From: Apostichopus japonicus | Lineage: Eukaryota > Echinodermata > Holothuroidea > Aspidochirotida > Stichopodidae | Length of the DNA: 64,000 bases | NCBI RefSeq assembly: GCF_037975245.1 | Contig: NC_092565.1 | Location: forward strand, 7,866,999 to 7,930,998 | Reading direction: 5' to 3' | Part shown: positions 1-12,800 of the stretch, piece by piece | Position numbering within the stretch: the stretch's first letter is position 1 | Layout: each line of letters starts with the position of its first letter | Notes under the pieces: model-generated | Database searches by the model: none | Told to the model about the DNA's origin: nothing | The model's input: only the letters and a program-made list of their open reading frames with translations | Made by a program: the position numbers and the translations under genes

Positions 1-1641
1 TATTCCCAACATTGACCATTTTCTGGTATGAACTGTTTATTGTATGAAATGTGTAATACACTGTTCATTTTTGAAAAAGAATTTCCATTAATGGGTAAGG
101 TGGTGTTGAGATGTTTGGATCTGTTAGTTGCTATAGTTTCATTTTAGTAGTTGTCTCTGTCTGTCCAATAGGTTTCTTTGGTTTGTGTTGCTGCCTTCAG
201 TTCCTATGTTTAGCAGCATCTGTCATATCCAATAACACAATTATGGTCTTATGGAAGGTATAATTTGTCTTGCTAAGAAACATGCATATAACATTATTAT
301 TTCTAATTCTTAGGCTACTTGGAGGCAGGAGGGTATTTGTGTGGGAGAGTGGGGGGTAGGGCAGGGCAAGGTGGCAAGTACCAAAGAAGCGTTGCATAGG
401 GAAACACTGTCAAAAGGGATTGTATCAACACAAAGTGTATTAAGGAATTTGTCCTCTTTGTACCTTGTTGCAGTTAAAATTATTTGCCTTTTTCATGGGC
501 AACAAAAGTGGGGAAGTTTCCCACTAGCCTCCTTGGGTCTACCATTATGTGTTATTTAATTTACCGTTTCATAATGGAAAAGAGGAAAGCATTGTTTAAA
601 ATATCCCAGTCAGTTTTCCATTATTCTTGTACATATTCCATAAATATAATGTCTTTTGTAATAAGTAATATTATAAGTAATACTTCAAATATGTTAACTA
701 ATTGCACTCTACAAACAGATCTTTTACTTTTATCAAGAGATATATGTGTTTGAAGCAGAACAAGTCTTAAGAGCCAATAGAAGTCACATTGGATATGCAC
801 TATTTATGGGAAGTGTGAACAAAATAGGTTTCATGTGAATATGCAGTAACTTGAAAGTAATACTATACTCAAACTTAGCATATTGTAATCGCTAAAAGTT
901 TCTAAATTAAGTGGTTTCCTGCCCATCAAAACCCTCAAAATGATTGTGAAATACTTGAGAGGATCAAATTAGAAAACAAAGGTCCCTCAGGGAGGATTCA
1001 TTTGTACGTTCAAGAAAAGAAAGTGAAAATGCTAGACACCTGGTGATCATTTGCTGTCTTTTGCATATCATTTGCATATCATTTGGCATCCTCTGAAGCA
1101 CAAAACAGTTTAATCTGGTCATTGCTGTCAGTTGCAATTACAATTAAAGTAGAACAAAAAAATAAAGATATTGAAAGATTTTAGTCAATGACATGCTCTT
1201 GTATGTAATTTTATTTAAGTATTGTAGGAAGGTTGCTATGGTACATGTCACTACACCAAGTATATTTCTTGATGTATTCTCTTATAAAATTTTATCTTTC
1301 CTCTGAGTATCCATTTTTTGTCTGGGATTGAAGAAAATATCAATAATCCTAGAAGCATCAATTTATGCTGCGACCTTTATAGATTATATTTCCATGTAAT
1401 GGATGTGTTAGCCAACTTCTGTATGCTTGCATTTCATGTATCGAGAGATTATTTTACTTTCCATGTAGTTTCATTTCGTTTGTTTTTAGTTTCATGAAAA
1501 ACATATCTGCATGAATTTCCTGTATATCACTAAAATGGGTCATGTGATCATTAAGACAGAACCTGATTTGTTATTATCATTAGTGACTATATTAGTTTAA
1601 AATTGTATTGTAGTTTGGTTTGTACATTTTTGGGTACATAG

Positions 1642-1668
1642 ATATATATATATATATATATATATATT
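1642..1668. repeat. (AT)n microsatellite
   Basis: Uninterrupted alternating AT run of about 27 bases. Confidence 0.9.
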
Positions 1669-2489
1669 CAAATCATTATCTTAGATTCCAAAGTTAGCAG
1701 AAACCTGAAATTCTGGACCTGTTCAGTATCAGTCAGTTCTAGTTTGTTTGCAAAAATGTGGTTTATTTCTGATTTCATCTATCTGGACATTGGATTTGGT
1801 TTGTCCCAGTGAATGTTGAACAACCTCCACTATTACTTTTTTTTAGGGTTGTAGGGATGTCTAGTTCTGGACCAGGGAATGGGAAAGAAAATATCATTCC
1901 ATGCCAAATTCTCTGACTTCTGTGTCAAAAAGTGGGCAGGATATCAACCATTTTCCATCAATTTTTCCTCATGCACAGGCCAATGTATGGCATTGGAATC
2001 CTTGGGGATTCATATCTAACAAAATACCATATTTTCATGATTTTTTGGAAATTTTAAACTGTTCTATGAATGAAATGCATATATAAATTATCAAAGGAAG
2101 GCGGTTTACCACTTTGACATCCTGGTAACACCACTGTGGAATATCATAGTGTACATGAGTATAACTACAGTTTCATTGTCTGTTTTGCTAAGTCACTGCA
2201 ATTTGCCACCTCAATGCAGAATGTGTTTACATGGATTTAAATTATTATAAACAATTTGATGAAATTGATGACAGGAAATATTAAGGAATAATAGAATCAG
2301 TATATACAAAAGTATCCATTCTGTGTAACCTTTTCCGAGTTACTTTGCAACAGTACCTGCTCCCTTTGTTTCAGTGGCAAAGCGGAAGTAAGTAACACTC
2401 TATACACCTGCTCCCGTCCCTCCACTCCATCCCCTGCACACAAAAATATAAAATGATCATAACAGTAGAACATGATTGGCCCTTAGTTT

Positions 2490-2775
2490 ACATAAGCACC
2501 ACCCTACCACAAATAAAAAAAAATCACAAAGCTCAAGTTCTATGTATCCAAGTCATACAAACTGTGGTACCATATCACCTTCCCACCACAAATAAAAATG
2601 TTCTTAATTGCTACCCAATTAAGTATAAGGTCTATGTACCCAAGTCATACAGACTGGTACCCTATCACCACCCCATCCACACATAAAAAAAAAAAGTTCT
2701 TAATAATTGCTACCCAAATAAGGTTAAGGTCTATGTACCTAAGTCATTCAAACTATGGTATGGATCATACTCCTG
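2490..2775. repeat. Degenerate minisatellite, about 3 units of ~100 bp
   Basis: The phrases 'TCTATGTA(C/T)CCAAGTCAT', 'GGTACC(C/A)TATCACC' and 'GTTCTTAATTGCTACCC' recur in the same order about every 100 bases, separated by A-rich linkers. The units are diverged from one another. Short open frames here are by-products of the repeat. Confidence 0.7.
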
Positions 2776-3299
2776 CAAAATATGCCACAAACTACAAAAA
2801 AAAAATGAATTCCCACATAGCCATTAGCTTCCCTTCTCGTGTCTGTTTTTCCTGCTCCTTTTGTCCCTGGCTCACAACTATTGCAGTGTAAAAATATCAC
2901 TAATATTATAGAGTACCATTGAAAGGGTACTTCAAGCCACTGCCATCCATATCATACAGCAGAGGGTGTAATGGTTAACATGAGGGCCCAGTTGCAAGGA
3001 TTAGATGGGACCCCTCAAGCGAGAGAAGCAGGCAAACTATCTGCTTGGGTACCTTTTTGTTACCATAAGCGCCTTTTGGATGAGACTAGTTTAATTAATC
3101 AAGTGTTAGCTAATTATTTACCTCTTCAACATTAGAATCAATTATACAATGCTAACATATAATCGAATATCTGCTAGTATTAATTCAAACATATGACACC
3201 AATAGTTTGAATATATGTAAGCAGTATTAATATATAACTGATTGAAATTGAAGTCATGTCCATATTAATTCGAATTTATGTCTACATTTAAATGTCAGA

Positions 3300-3830
3300 A
3301 TTAAATCCGATTCATGTCGTCAGTAGTACCTGCCGACGTTTGTCCACGGCGGCCTACCGTAGTGGACAGTGCACCCATTGAGTTCAGCCAAACATTGTTT
3401 TCCTCCGGAACACAACATCCTTTTTAAAGTTCCCAGGATCAGAAGGAAGATACCATTAACATAAAAAAGGATTATATAATTGTATTCATTTTTTGGATTA
3501 TAAAAAACTTATCACATCAAGATAATTACACAATATTTTAATTCATTAGGTGTTGCGTTCTAACTTTTGACGGAAATATAAACAAATGGCGCAAAATAGT
3601 CCCATTTCAAATCAACTAATAATTTTGTGACCTCTATTAAAAAAAATAGAATCCCCGGAAGGTTTAATTGTACAGTCACATGCTCGTACGAACCCGACCG
3701 CTCTGAAATGATCTTTCGTGCACATCTCTCAGGCGTAATATCGAACGTGCCACGACTGTGCCTAAAAGTACCTACGAACAATTTCTCTAAGTGCCACTTG
3801 TATCTCGCCCGATATTTTCCCGGCACCACC
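3300..3830 (+). promoter_or_regulatory. 5' flank / 5' UTR of the aminopeptidase gene
   Basis: The 500 bases before the first coding ATG hold more CpG dinucleotides than the surrounding DNA (for example 3,328-3,360 and 3,685-3,740). I see no convincing TATA box and cannot place a transcription start. An in-frame ATG with no intervening stop lies at 3,708 and could add 41 residues; see findings. Confidence 0.4.
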
Positions 3831-3844
3831 ATGGCTAATATAAG
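3831..3844 (+). CDS. Aminopeptidase exon 1 (first coding exon, 14 nt coding)
   Basis: Codes for M-A-N-I and two bases of R5; donor AG|GTAATT. The ATG sits in a near-ideal Kozak context. The first base of exon 2 completes an Arg codon, giving [14 protein letters not shown], a plausible family N terminus. Exon 1 extends 5' as UTR or as extra coding sequence. Confidence 0.8.
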
Positions 3845-6800
3845 GTAATTATCAGAGAAGAATTACTTCAGTGTGTATCTTACATTATAGGACTAAACTC
3901 AAGTTAGGCTAGTTACGATATGGTCACAGGTTCCAACTTCTTTTCGGCTTAGGCACAGCTAAGGCATTACTTTGAGTGCACAATGTTGTATAGGGCTTCA
4001 GCAGCATGTAATTGTATTTGTAAGGTTGCTGTTGAACCACCCGCAAGAACACACAAATTCACGTTAAAATCGAAACCTCCTTCGAATATGTAAGGTAGCT
4101 TCACTGTTTACCAAACAGTGAAATGTCAGTGTATCTATTAAGACTAGCATATTCATTAGCTGGAATATTTTCTCTGTTTTGCATGTTTATTTCTCAACCT
4201 TGTGCTAATATGTTTTGGCTTCTGTAAATAAAAACAAAGTGGCTATTCTTACGACTAGTCGTAACAATAATTCCCTTTTACGCATGCACAGTTGCTTTAA
4301 CGTGGCTGTTTTTACGACTAGGAGTAACAATATTTTCTGGTTAGGGGTTGGGTTAGGGTTAGGGTTACCCCTACTACATGCACAGTTCCTTTATTTACTT
4401 TACTGCGCATGAATTCGCCGATGTCGTAAGAATAGTTTATAAATAATTGTTACGACTAGTCGTAAGAATAGCCACGGCCAAATAAAGAAGGAAAAGTCGG
4501 TATAACTTTTTAACATTTATTAATATATCCATGTTCAAAGTGATATCTAGCTGTTCGAAAGCTAATGCAGGGTAAATGTTTAAGGTTAATTTGTGGTTAT
4601 CCCTCAGACAACCAGGTCATGCTTTTTGTTTGCAGATCTGTAGAAATGTAGCGAATTAATTAAGGTAGGTGAGATGTTTAAAGTGCAATCGGAATTGGTG
4701 AAAACATCTAGTCGTCTGCTGGACAACCTCTAAAGCTCATTACGGTCGTCGGAACAGAAATTTGTTAGTCATGGATGTCAGGATGACAATTGAAATTTGC
4801 TCTGTAATGTATGACAAATGGAACAACAATCTTAAAGGTCTGCTGTGTAGACCCCAAATATAGAGCGTTACCATGGAAAAATTTCTTGCAATTACGTAAA
4901 CGACCTGCCTTGGTCGTAAAATGACCTCTTTTTACCAAATAGTCTGCAATGCAATGAGGGTCTTTGTGTGAACACTGTATGATTAACTACACCCCTAGAT
5001 GAACATATTTCCACACAGTGTTAAGAAGCTATGCAGGCTAATTGTACAGCCTGAGGTTTGATTTACGACCGTGGCAAGTCGATTACATAAGCACAAAACA
5101 TTCCTAGCTATAGCGTGCTATAATTGGAGCCAATAAAGTGCTCAGATCGATCTTTCATATTTCAAACATGTCATTAATGCTTTTACAATATAGTCTGCTA
5201 TAAAACTGCTGCTGCTGCTGTTTTGCCATAGTCCTCAAAGAACCGTCGGCATTCTCTTCTTGTGTATATACAAGAGAATTATAGACTAATAATCCGCTGG
5301 GACGTCACTCCGCTACGGATGCAGCTGGCCAGAACATACTATCATGTACAACCGCCCTTTACTACACGTACACCTACTGCTGGTGCTGCTGCGTGCCTTC
5401 AATACCATGGAAACCTTAGAATAACAACGCCAATCCGCCATACAGACTGCTCCCAAACCCAACCCATGGGCCCCGCTCGGTTTTATGGCGCCGACCGACC
5501 CGCCAGTCGCATAGTAGGTAATAATGGTTTCTTGTGTGCTTTTTATAAGACGTTATCCTGGGACTGACTAACCCCACACACAGCCTCCCCACTCTGCCTG
5601 GATGCAGTTAAACGTCATACCCAGGACACACTATAAAACACCTGATGATTATTTCTTGCAGAAAAATCCAAGACTGCTCAAATCAGTCAAATGCAACAGT
5701 TACTATCTAGAAGATACATGGCAATTAGTTTCTTGATTTAAATATTGAAAAGAATGAATAATCACATAACATGTCAGACAACAACAAGTAGTGACTTCAG
5801 ATATTTGCTTCTTTAATTTTTACACAAATAATTGCACAACAACATAAATTTTAAAAATAAAAGAAATTGTACTGTACAGAATGTTATTATACAGACCTAA
5901 CAAGATAATCCAGGAACTAAATTTATGTTTTCTGCTTATGAAAGAGGAACACATTCTCATGTCAAATCATCCTCATGTCAAATTCACCTTTATAATAATA
6001 ATGCTAACATGGTACCTAGGAATGTTGAACATCAATTTCACCTGGATCAAATGATCATTTGCATCCGTCAAAAACAACTAATAGAACTCGGGCTATCCCG
6101 GTTTGAAGTCTTAGGACAATTGTACAAATCGAAAGTGAACACTATCCTTTGTCAGTCTGGAACGTGTTTCGACACTGACCTTGTGTGATTTATCACAGAG
6201 TGACTTTGTAAGTTATTTGAATGCAACTCTGCATCCAATTTACATAAAGAGATCTATGGCTGGCTTATATATATATATGGAACCATCCAACTGCAGATTT
6301 GGTCAAGGACAAGCAAAACAAAGTATTGGGTCCAAATGATGGTAGAAAAAAGATGAGTGTCAGCTAAGGATCTGTGTGACTGTGTAACATGTATACATGT
6401 AATGAAGATATAATGTGATGGTATAGCTTTACATTATAATAAGGTTGTTGTCGTGTTAGATCTCCACCTTCCATCTTCATAGTCTGAATATCACTGCACT
6501 ACCTTGTCCTACCTTGAGTACCTCCCCTCGCTCCCCCCCCCCCATCCCATCCACACACTGCAGTGTGAAGGAAGGGATGGCCTTCACAACCTTATATTAA
6601 TAAACGTTACCTTTAACCACATCAAAATAACCTGTTCTAAGATTGAAATATGGAATGCAAAAAGGGTCATATATTTCAAAAGAGCATTATGTAATCACAA
6701 GTCCTTTGAGCTTGAGAGAAAATTTAGAACCAATATAAAACATCTATTCAATGTATATTCTTTGATATGTATAGTTTTAATGCAGTAAATCCTTCCCTTT

Positions 6801-9800
6801 GAAACAGCAGCGCATTGTTTGTTATCATTACTCGGTATTAGAATAGTGTTAAGAATTGTTAAATTAACAAATATTCATAGTGTTGGAATATCAACAAATA
6901 AAACCTTGGTGATAAGGAAACTCAAATAGATTAATGAGTTGTCTGATTTTCTGACTGCATACATACTGATCCCCTTTTACTCCTGAGACAACTTAGATAT
7001 GTTCACTTGTTATTGAGCCTGACTATTAGGTTGCAGTGCTTAACTGTATGTTGTTATTGATGGTGCATTGTGTATTCTTTTATCCCTCCCCCCTGTCACT
7101 GGTCCTTTGCGGTCAGGTCTGCATTGAAAAGTCTTAAACGGCATAGCCTTGGCTTGAACTTATTGTTCAGTAAATTTTTCTTTGTCAATTATCGAGATGA
7201 TTAGCTAGCAGCATTATCATTCATATCCACTAGATCTTAGTAAATTTGTTCTGGGTGATTTTGTCCAGTAAGGTATTAAAGTATCTTTGGTTATTACACA
7301 ACAGGGTACACAGCAACTATTAGTTTATATAGTACATTGGCAAATAAACAGTTTGAGAGTTCATTAGTTCAGCTTCTGATCAAAAAGATTTTTTCATAGA
7401 TAGTTTTTGGGGTCAGTGATTTTATGCTATACGACCTATTGCTACTGATCATGTTTAATTGATCACTGTCACATTTTTTTCAGCAATGTGCAGCTTTTCC
7501 TTGAAACAATAGATAATCCCACTAAAAAAAACCTGATATTATGGCAAGCACTTGGGCAATCATTTCACAAACCAAAAACATAGAGATAATACAAGATGGA
7601 ATGTTGTCTCCTTTTTGAATGGGTACATGCACCAGTTAACATACTGTAATTATATTCAAAATTATGAAATTATCTTTGGTAGTCTTTTGTGAGTTTTGTA
7701 TACATAGCATAAACAAATCAAAACATTGGTACGGCATTGACCCGGCCTAGACTCAAAAAAAAGTTTTGGTTTCATCTTGTTAAGTGAATCACTTAATGCT
7801 GTGTGTCATTACAGGTTGATACTCATATCATCATGATCATTATCATCATTTTATCAATCTTATTTGAATACTGGCAAGGGTTTATCACAGTAATCTGTGG
7901 GCTAAGTTCATTGATTTGCCTTCATAGTGGATAGAGTTCAAGGTACAAAGTATAATGGACAAAAAGTAGTTTTATTATTTGACTGCTAGCATCATGCAAT
8001 TTTAAATATTATTACAAAGCGATGTTACATTCCATTTAAGTTTGAATGCAAATTATGATATTGCTCTATAAAGGTATAGATAATCTTTAAAGGCCGTCCG
8101 AGGCGATAACTTCAACTGGTATCGTATCGCTAATTTCTATGCAAAATGAGCAACTTGCTATACCAGTGCAATGATGTAGAGCAGTGTTTGTATACAGAAA
8201 ACATATTAAAGAGATCAAATTCATAGCCATAAAAACAGCTACACAAAATTTGCACACTAAATTATTCCTTGTGCCTGGTGAAAGTCATATGTCAGATGTC
8301 AGAAGTTGACATATTTCTGGAAAGTGTCATTTTGTACCAAATGTGAGCTAAAACCTAATCCAGAATTGATATAAAAGCCAGGGCACCAAAACTAAATTTC
8401 AGGCAGACGAGCTGCCCTTCGAGAGAAAGAATGCGTTGCCTTTCTGGTACAGGTTGAGTCCTGAGATGTAGAGAGATGCTATAAAACTAAGACCAACATT
8501 TAATACATATGTTATAAAAAATGCAAACATTTCCAGCCGTGAACAACGTCAACTTGTTAACTTTATATTTATGATCTTGTCATGTGTAGATTACCGTGTC
8601 TAGTTAAGGCTGCTTCGTTGGAGGACGCCAAGGAGTATGATGGCTTGGTTGTCGTATCGCCTGGTGTAGAGAGTCTCGTGGGCGAGCTTGCATTTGCTAA
8701 GGCTGCAGTGGATAATGCACTTAAGGTGAGACATTTTATCATATTTTTATTCCCAACTTGTTATTTGAGTGGAAAGTTAGAAAGATTGCCGCATGAAAAA
8801 TACTAACAAAGATAATGTATAATCCACCATTTAAAAAAAAAAAAAAAGTAAAAGCAAAAACCTGAGAAAAACAAAGATTTTCTATCTGAGGCTTTTATAT
8901 TTGCCACAGAACAGAAGAAACAAGAGGTAGTACTTGAGCATTCTTGGTATAATTTGTCAGTCGTTAAAACGGAAATTCAGTGTGATTGGGACTTTCAAGA
9001 TGACTATTACTTTCTTTTTTGAACAATGACAGAGCTCTTTCGACATGTTGTAGCAACAATCGGTTTTATTTATTGTTTAAGCAGTTTGCTTCTTATTGTA
9101 AATATTTCTTGTTGCTATGGACCACCGTCCTCGCTACTCACAGAGCAATAATGAATTTTCTCGCGAATCAAACCTGTTAGGCTTTAATAACATGGAATAA
9201 TAGTATTTATTGTTATGTTAGACCTTGCAAAAATGCAGAAATCACAATTTTCTTTAACCTCTAGCCTACATGTCTCCATTCTGCATTTGCACTCAAATCT
9301 ATAACGGTAACGTTTTAGCTCTGTGTCCCGATTCACCTTACTTCAGGGTCACAAATTCCAGATTGTTATACATCCATTTTAATCTGGTTGGTTTTAAAGT
9401 TTTGGCGAAGTGTTAGGGAGCGTTCGGTAAAAAATTTGAACTTCTCAGAAAATCCAAATCTGTGCAGCACCAGCCAGTGATGTGTATTGATATTAAAGAA
9501 AACCTGCAAGAGGATTCATTCCAGATAGATTATGTGAACAGCTAACCCATCGCTTGAGGTTGACCTATACACCATGACTAGTGGAGGTTTATAGTTTCTG
9601 GAAATTGTAAAAACTCCATTTGTAAACTATTTCGTTGAATAAAGTTTGCTAGAGATTAACAATTTCTATTCTTTGCCAATTACAGTTGGATAAAAGTGTG
9701 AGCACAAGAGCAAGCCTTGTTCATCTACCTGATCATACCCTGGGACGGATGGTGTTCTCACCCACTGGTCCCTTGAATCGAGATTACGACGATGTCAGGA

Positions 9801-12800
9801 GGTTCGGGGAGGCAGCAAACTCTGGTGTAAAGCGGTTAGTTTTCGGCATATATTTAAATTTGGGTTTTTATAAGAAGTTCCGTTCTTACATTATTTGCGG
9901 ATGCATATCAAGTAAGAAATTTACAGTCACCAAATTGTGTGGATGCAGCAAGTACTGCAGCTAGGTGTCATTGTTAGCCATATAGCTACTGAATATTCTC
10001 TGTATTACATGTATGCTGGAAGGCTCATATATATACACAGCTGATGTACACAACACAGCCTTGTCTTCTACTGTGACGGGCTTCAGTGTCACCATACATA
10101 GACCCACAGAAGTTTAGTTTGCTCTTTGCGGCATGCACATTGTGTCATGACAGCAGACATGTACAGGTAGCTGTGTAGAGGTACTGTTGACTGTGTTATA
10201 AAGCAATACACAGTATATGCTTGAACTGTTTGTTATAAAGAGATACACAGTATGCCTGAACTGATTGTTATAAAGAGATACACAGTATGCCTGAACTGTG
10301 TGTAAGTAGTGATTGGTAGGGTTTTTTGTCAGTAAATTGACCAGTCCCTGTTTATTCAATGCATCTAGAACACCATCATCTACAGAAGTCAGAATAGTTA
10401 TAAAATTGTTAGCACTGTCAACCCTTATACGTGCTACTTGGTCAATTAGATATAGTCTGAAAGGCAGTCGCGTATAGTTTGCCCTTCACATCAGGCGACA
10501 ATCTCATAAACAGTTCTAGCTCTTTCAAGATTTCTTTTAACCAATTTGGAGTACTACTTCAATCGCAAATAGGTTTGGTTACTCTTGCATGAAAAACCAA
10601 CCAATGGTCAGTCAGTAGGGGCATACGGAACCCAAGACCTTCCAGATACCAGGGTTTTCTTCTTCCCTGTTCCAATGACTATATGTATGTAACCAAGGTA
10701 CTGGCTCATATGTATGTAACCATGGGTACCAGCTCATTTCTTGTACAAGTTCAGCATCCATATGATCTAGTAGCTCATATATGGAGATATTCACTCTGTA
10801 TGTATTAACATGTCTTTCTCCGATAGGGCTCTGGAGGCTGGTTTCTCGAAGCCATTGTTTGTCACTGTCTCAGAAAAGGAATACCCTGATGGTTCCTTGG
10901 TCAGTCTTCTCGGTGCACTCCATGCCCTCTACGTGGTAAGTGATTCTCCCAGATTATCTCCTACGCATTGTTTTTGCCAATTATTGACTGTTACGGTTGT
11001 CTCCATCATCACAAATGAGCTACTGTTATTTACAAGAACAGCCAGGAGGCCATCTCCACCCTCACCCCCCACCCCGATTAATTTTCATACCCATGAGCGT
11101 AATTGCCATCAAAGGTGTCGGTTTCACCCACATTGAACATTGTCCTGACTCCTGAACCCCAACCTGCCCCCTCCCCCTCCCCCCCCCCTCCTGTCTCTCT
11201 CGCCCTCATCTCAAAGCTATGGCTGTGTCTCTGATTACCAAATGCTATCGGTCAAGTTAAAATGCAGAGGGATTTTCTTTCAGATGTTTAACACGCACAA
11301 TTGCTTGATAATCAAAAAAACAGAAAAACAAAAAACAAGTTAAATGAATAACTTGATTGTAGCTTGTCAAAGTTAAGCAAAGAGAAAGAAATAGAACCAA
11401 GTTTGATAGGTTCAAGGTAATAAACTGTTTTAAAAAATAATATAAAATAAAATAAAAGACAAGTGTAAAAGAAGAAAAGTTTAAATAAATATGTATACTC
11501 TTGACTGAATGTCTTCATGAGTATTGATTCATTGTAATACATATGTAACAACACACATAAAATAACACACTTAATATTAAACACATAATAACACACGCAT
11601 AAAATGCTGGTTTGAAGTTTTAGAAAATTTATGACTTTTACTTCCATTTTAAAATGCTATTGATATAAGACTCGTAAGTTAAACACATGACAACGGAACC
11701 ATTTGGTTATTTCATTTTATGCCGATCATTTTTCTCTTACAGCCCATCGAGATCAGAGAGAATATTGAGCCAAGAGCTCAAAAAGTAGAAGCCCTAGGTG
11801 TTTTCGATAAGTCCGCAGAGACGGCAAAGACGCTGGTGGAGAAAGCCATTGCTGTCGAGAGTGGAAGGTGAGAGACTTGATCTAGGAATGACTTTGCCTA
11901 CAGAATAGCCATAACTTACAAAAACCAAACATTGACAGTATGATAAGTAGAATGATTTACAACCATTAGAATTAGTATAATTGATAGATTTCAGAATGTT
12001 AGATTAAGGAGAAATAGGACAGTGATGTTCCCTTTTTTATCCATAAAAGGGGTTTTAATGAGAATGGAATCAACCTTATAGGGATTGATTGGCTAGAGAG
12101 TGCAAACATAGAGCGGATATTGGCAAGTAACATTTGGCACCAATTACCCAAATCAGACATTTTCAAATCATCCTCCCCCTTCACCCTCTTCCCCTCCCCC
12201 ACCCAGGGTCTGTCCACTACCTTGTCTTTTTTTCCTTACTCTGTTGTTCCTGATGTATTATTGATAATAGTTGATGTTATCATCCTTTGGATGGATATTT
12301 TACAGACATATCTCGCTTCATCTTGTAGGCTTGTCTACCGTGACATCGGTGGATCGGATCCAGAGCGAATGGCGCCACCAAATGTTGCTACTTATGTTCG
12401 TGAATTGTTCGACTCTGCTGACAGTCAAGTCAAGGTTCATATGATTCTCTTTTCTTTTCTTTTTTTCTTCATTTTTCCTTTGGCCTTCTTTCTAATAACA
12501 TTGCGTCTGGCAATTTTCTCCTGCAAAATGACTCACTAAAATGTTACATTTATGAAATAAAAATGTTATTTACAAGAATCGCATCCAAAATTGCATTGGT
12601 ATCGATTGCATTTTGGGTAAACAAATATTTGTTCAGTAAATTCTTGTATTAACATATCTTGGAAATGAAAATGACCAACTGCTTTGAGTTGACATCAGAA
12701 TATATGGACAAGGTCTTGATATTCCCTTTTCAGTGTACATCAGATTGTTGCAAGTACAAATTTTGTCTCCTGCTACGACTATAACATGAGCATAAAATAT

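Larger units (their letters stand above)
1..3300. other. Intergenic stretch, no gene seen
   Basis: AT-rich DNA with only short, low-complexity open frames and no recognisable protein similarity. It contains an (AT)n tract near 1,642-1,668 and a degenerate minisatellite near 2,490-2,775, listed separately. Confidence 0.6.
3845..8589 (+). other. Aminopeptidase intron 1 (4,745 bp)
   Basis: Largest intron apart from the retrotransposon-bearing one. It holds two inverted-repeat elements (4,239-4,475 and 4,851-5,131) and otherwise no supported gene. The 101-codon frame at 5,262-5,567 lacks recognisable features; an alternative first exon there cannot be excluded. Confidence 0.75.

Noticed and set aside
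5262-5567. 101-codon open frame in intron 1
   Set aside because: No recognisable domain, no splice context and atypical composition; noted only as a remote alternative-exon possibility.
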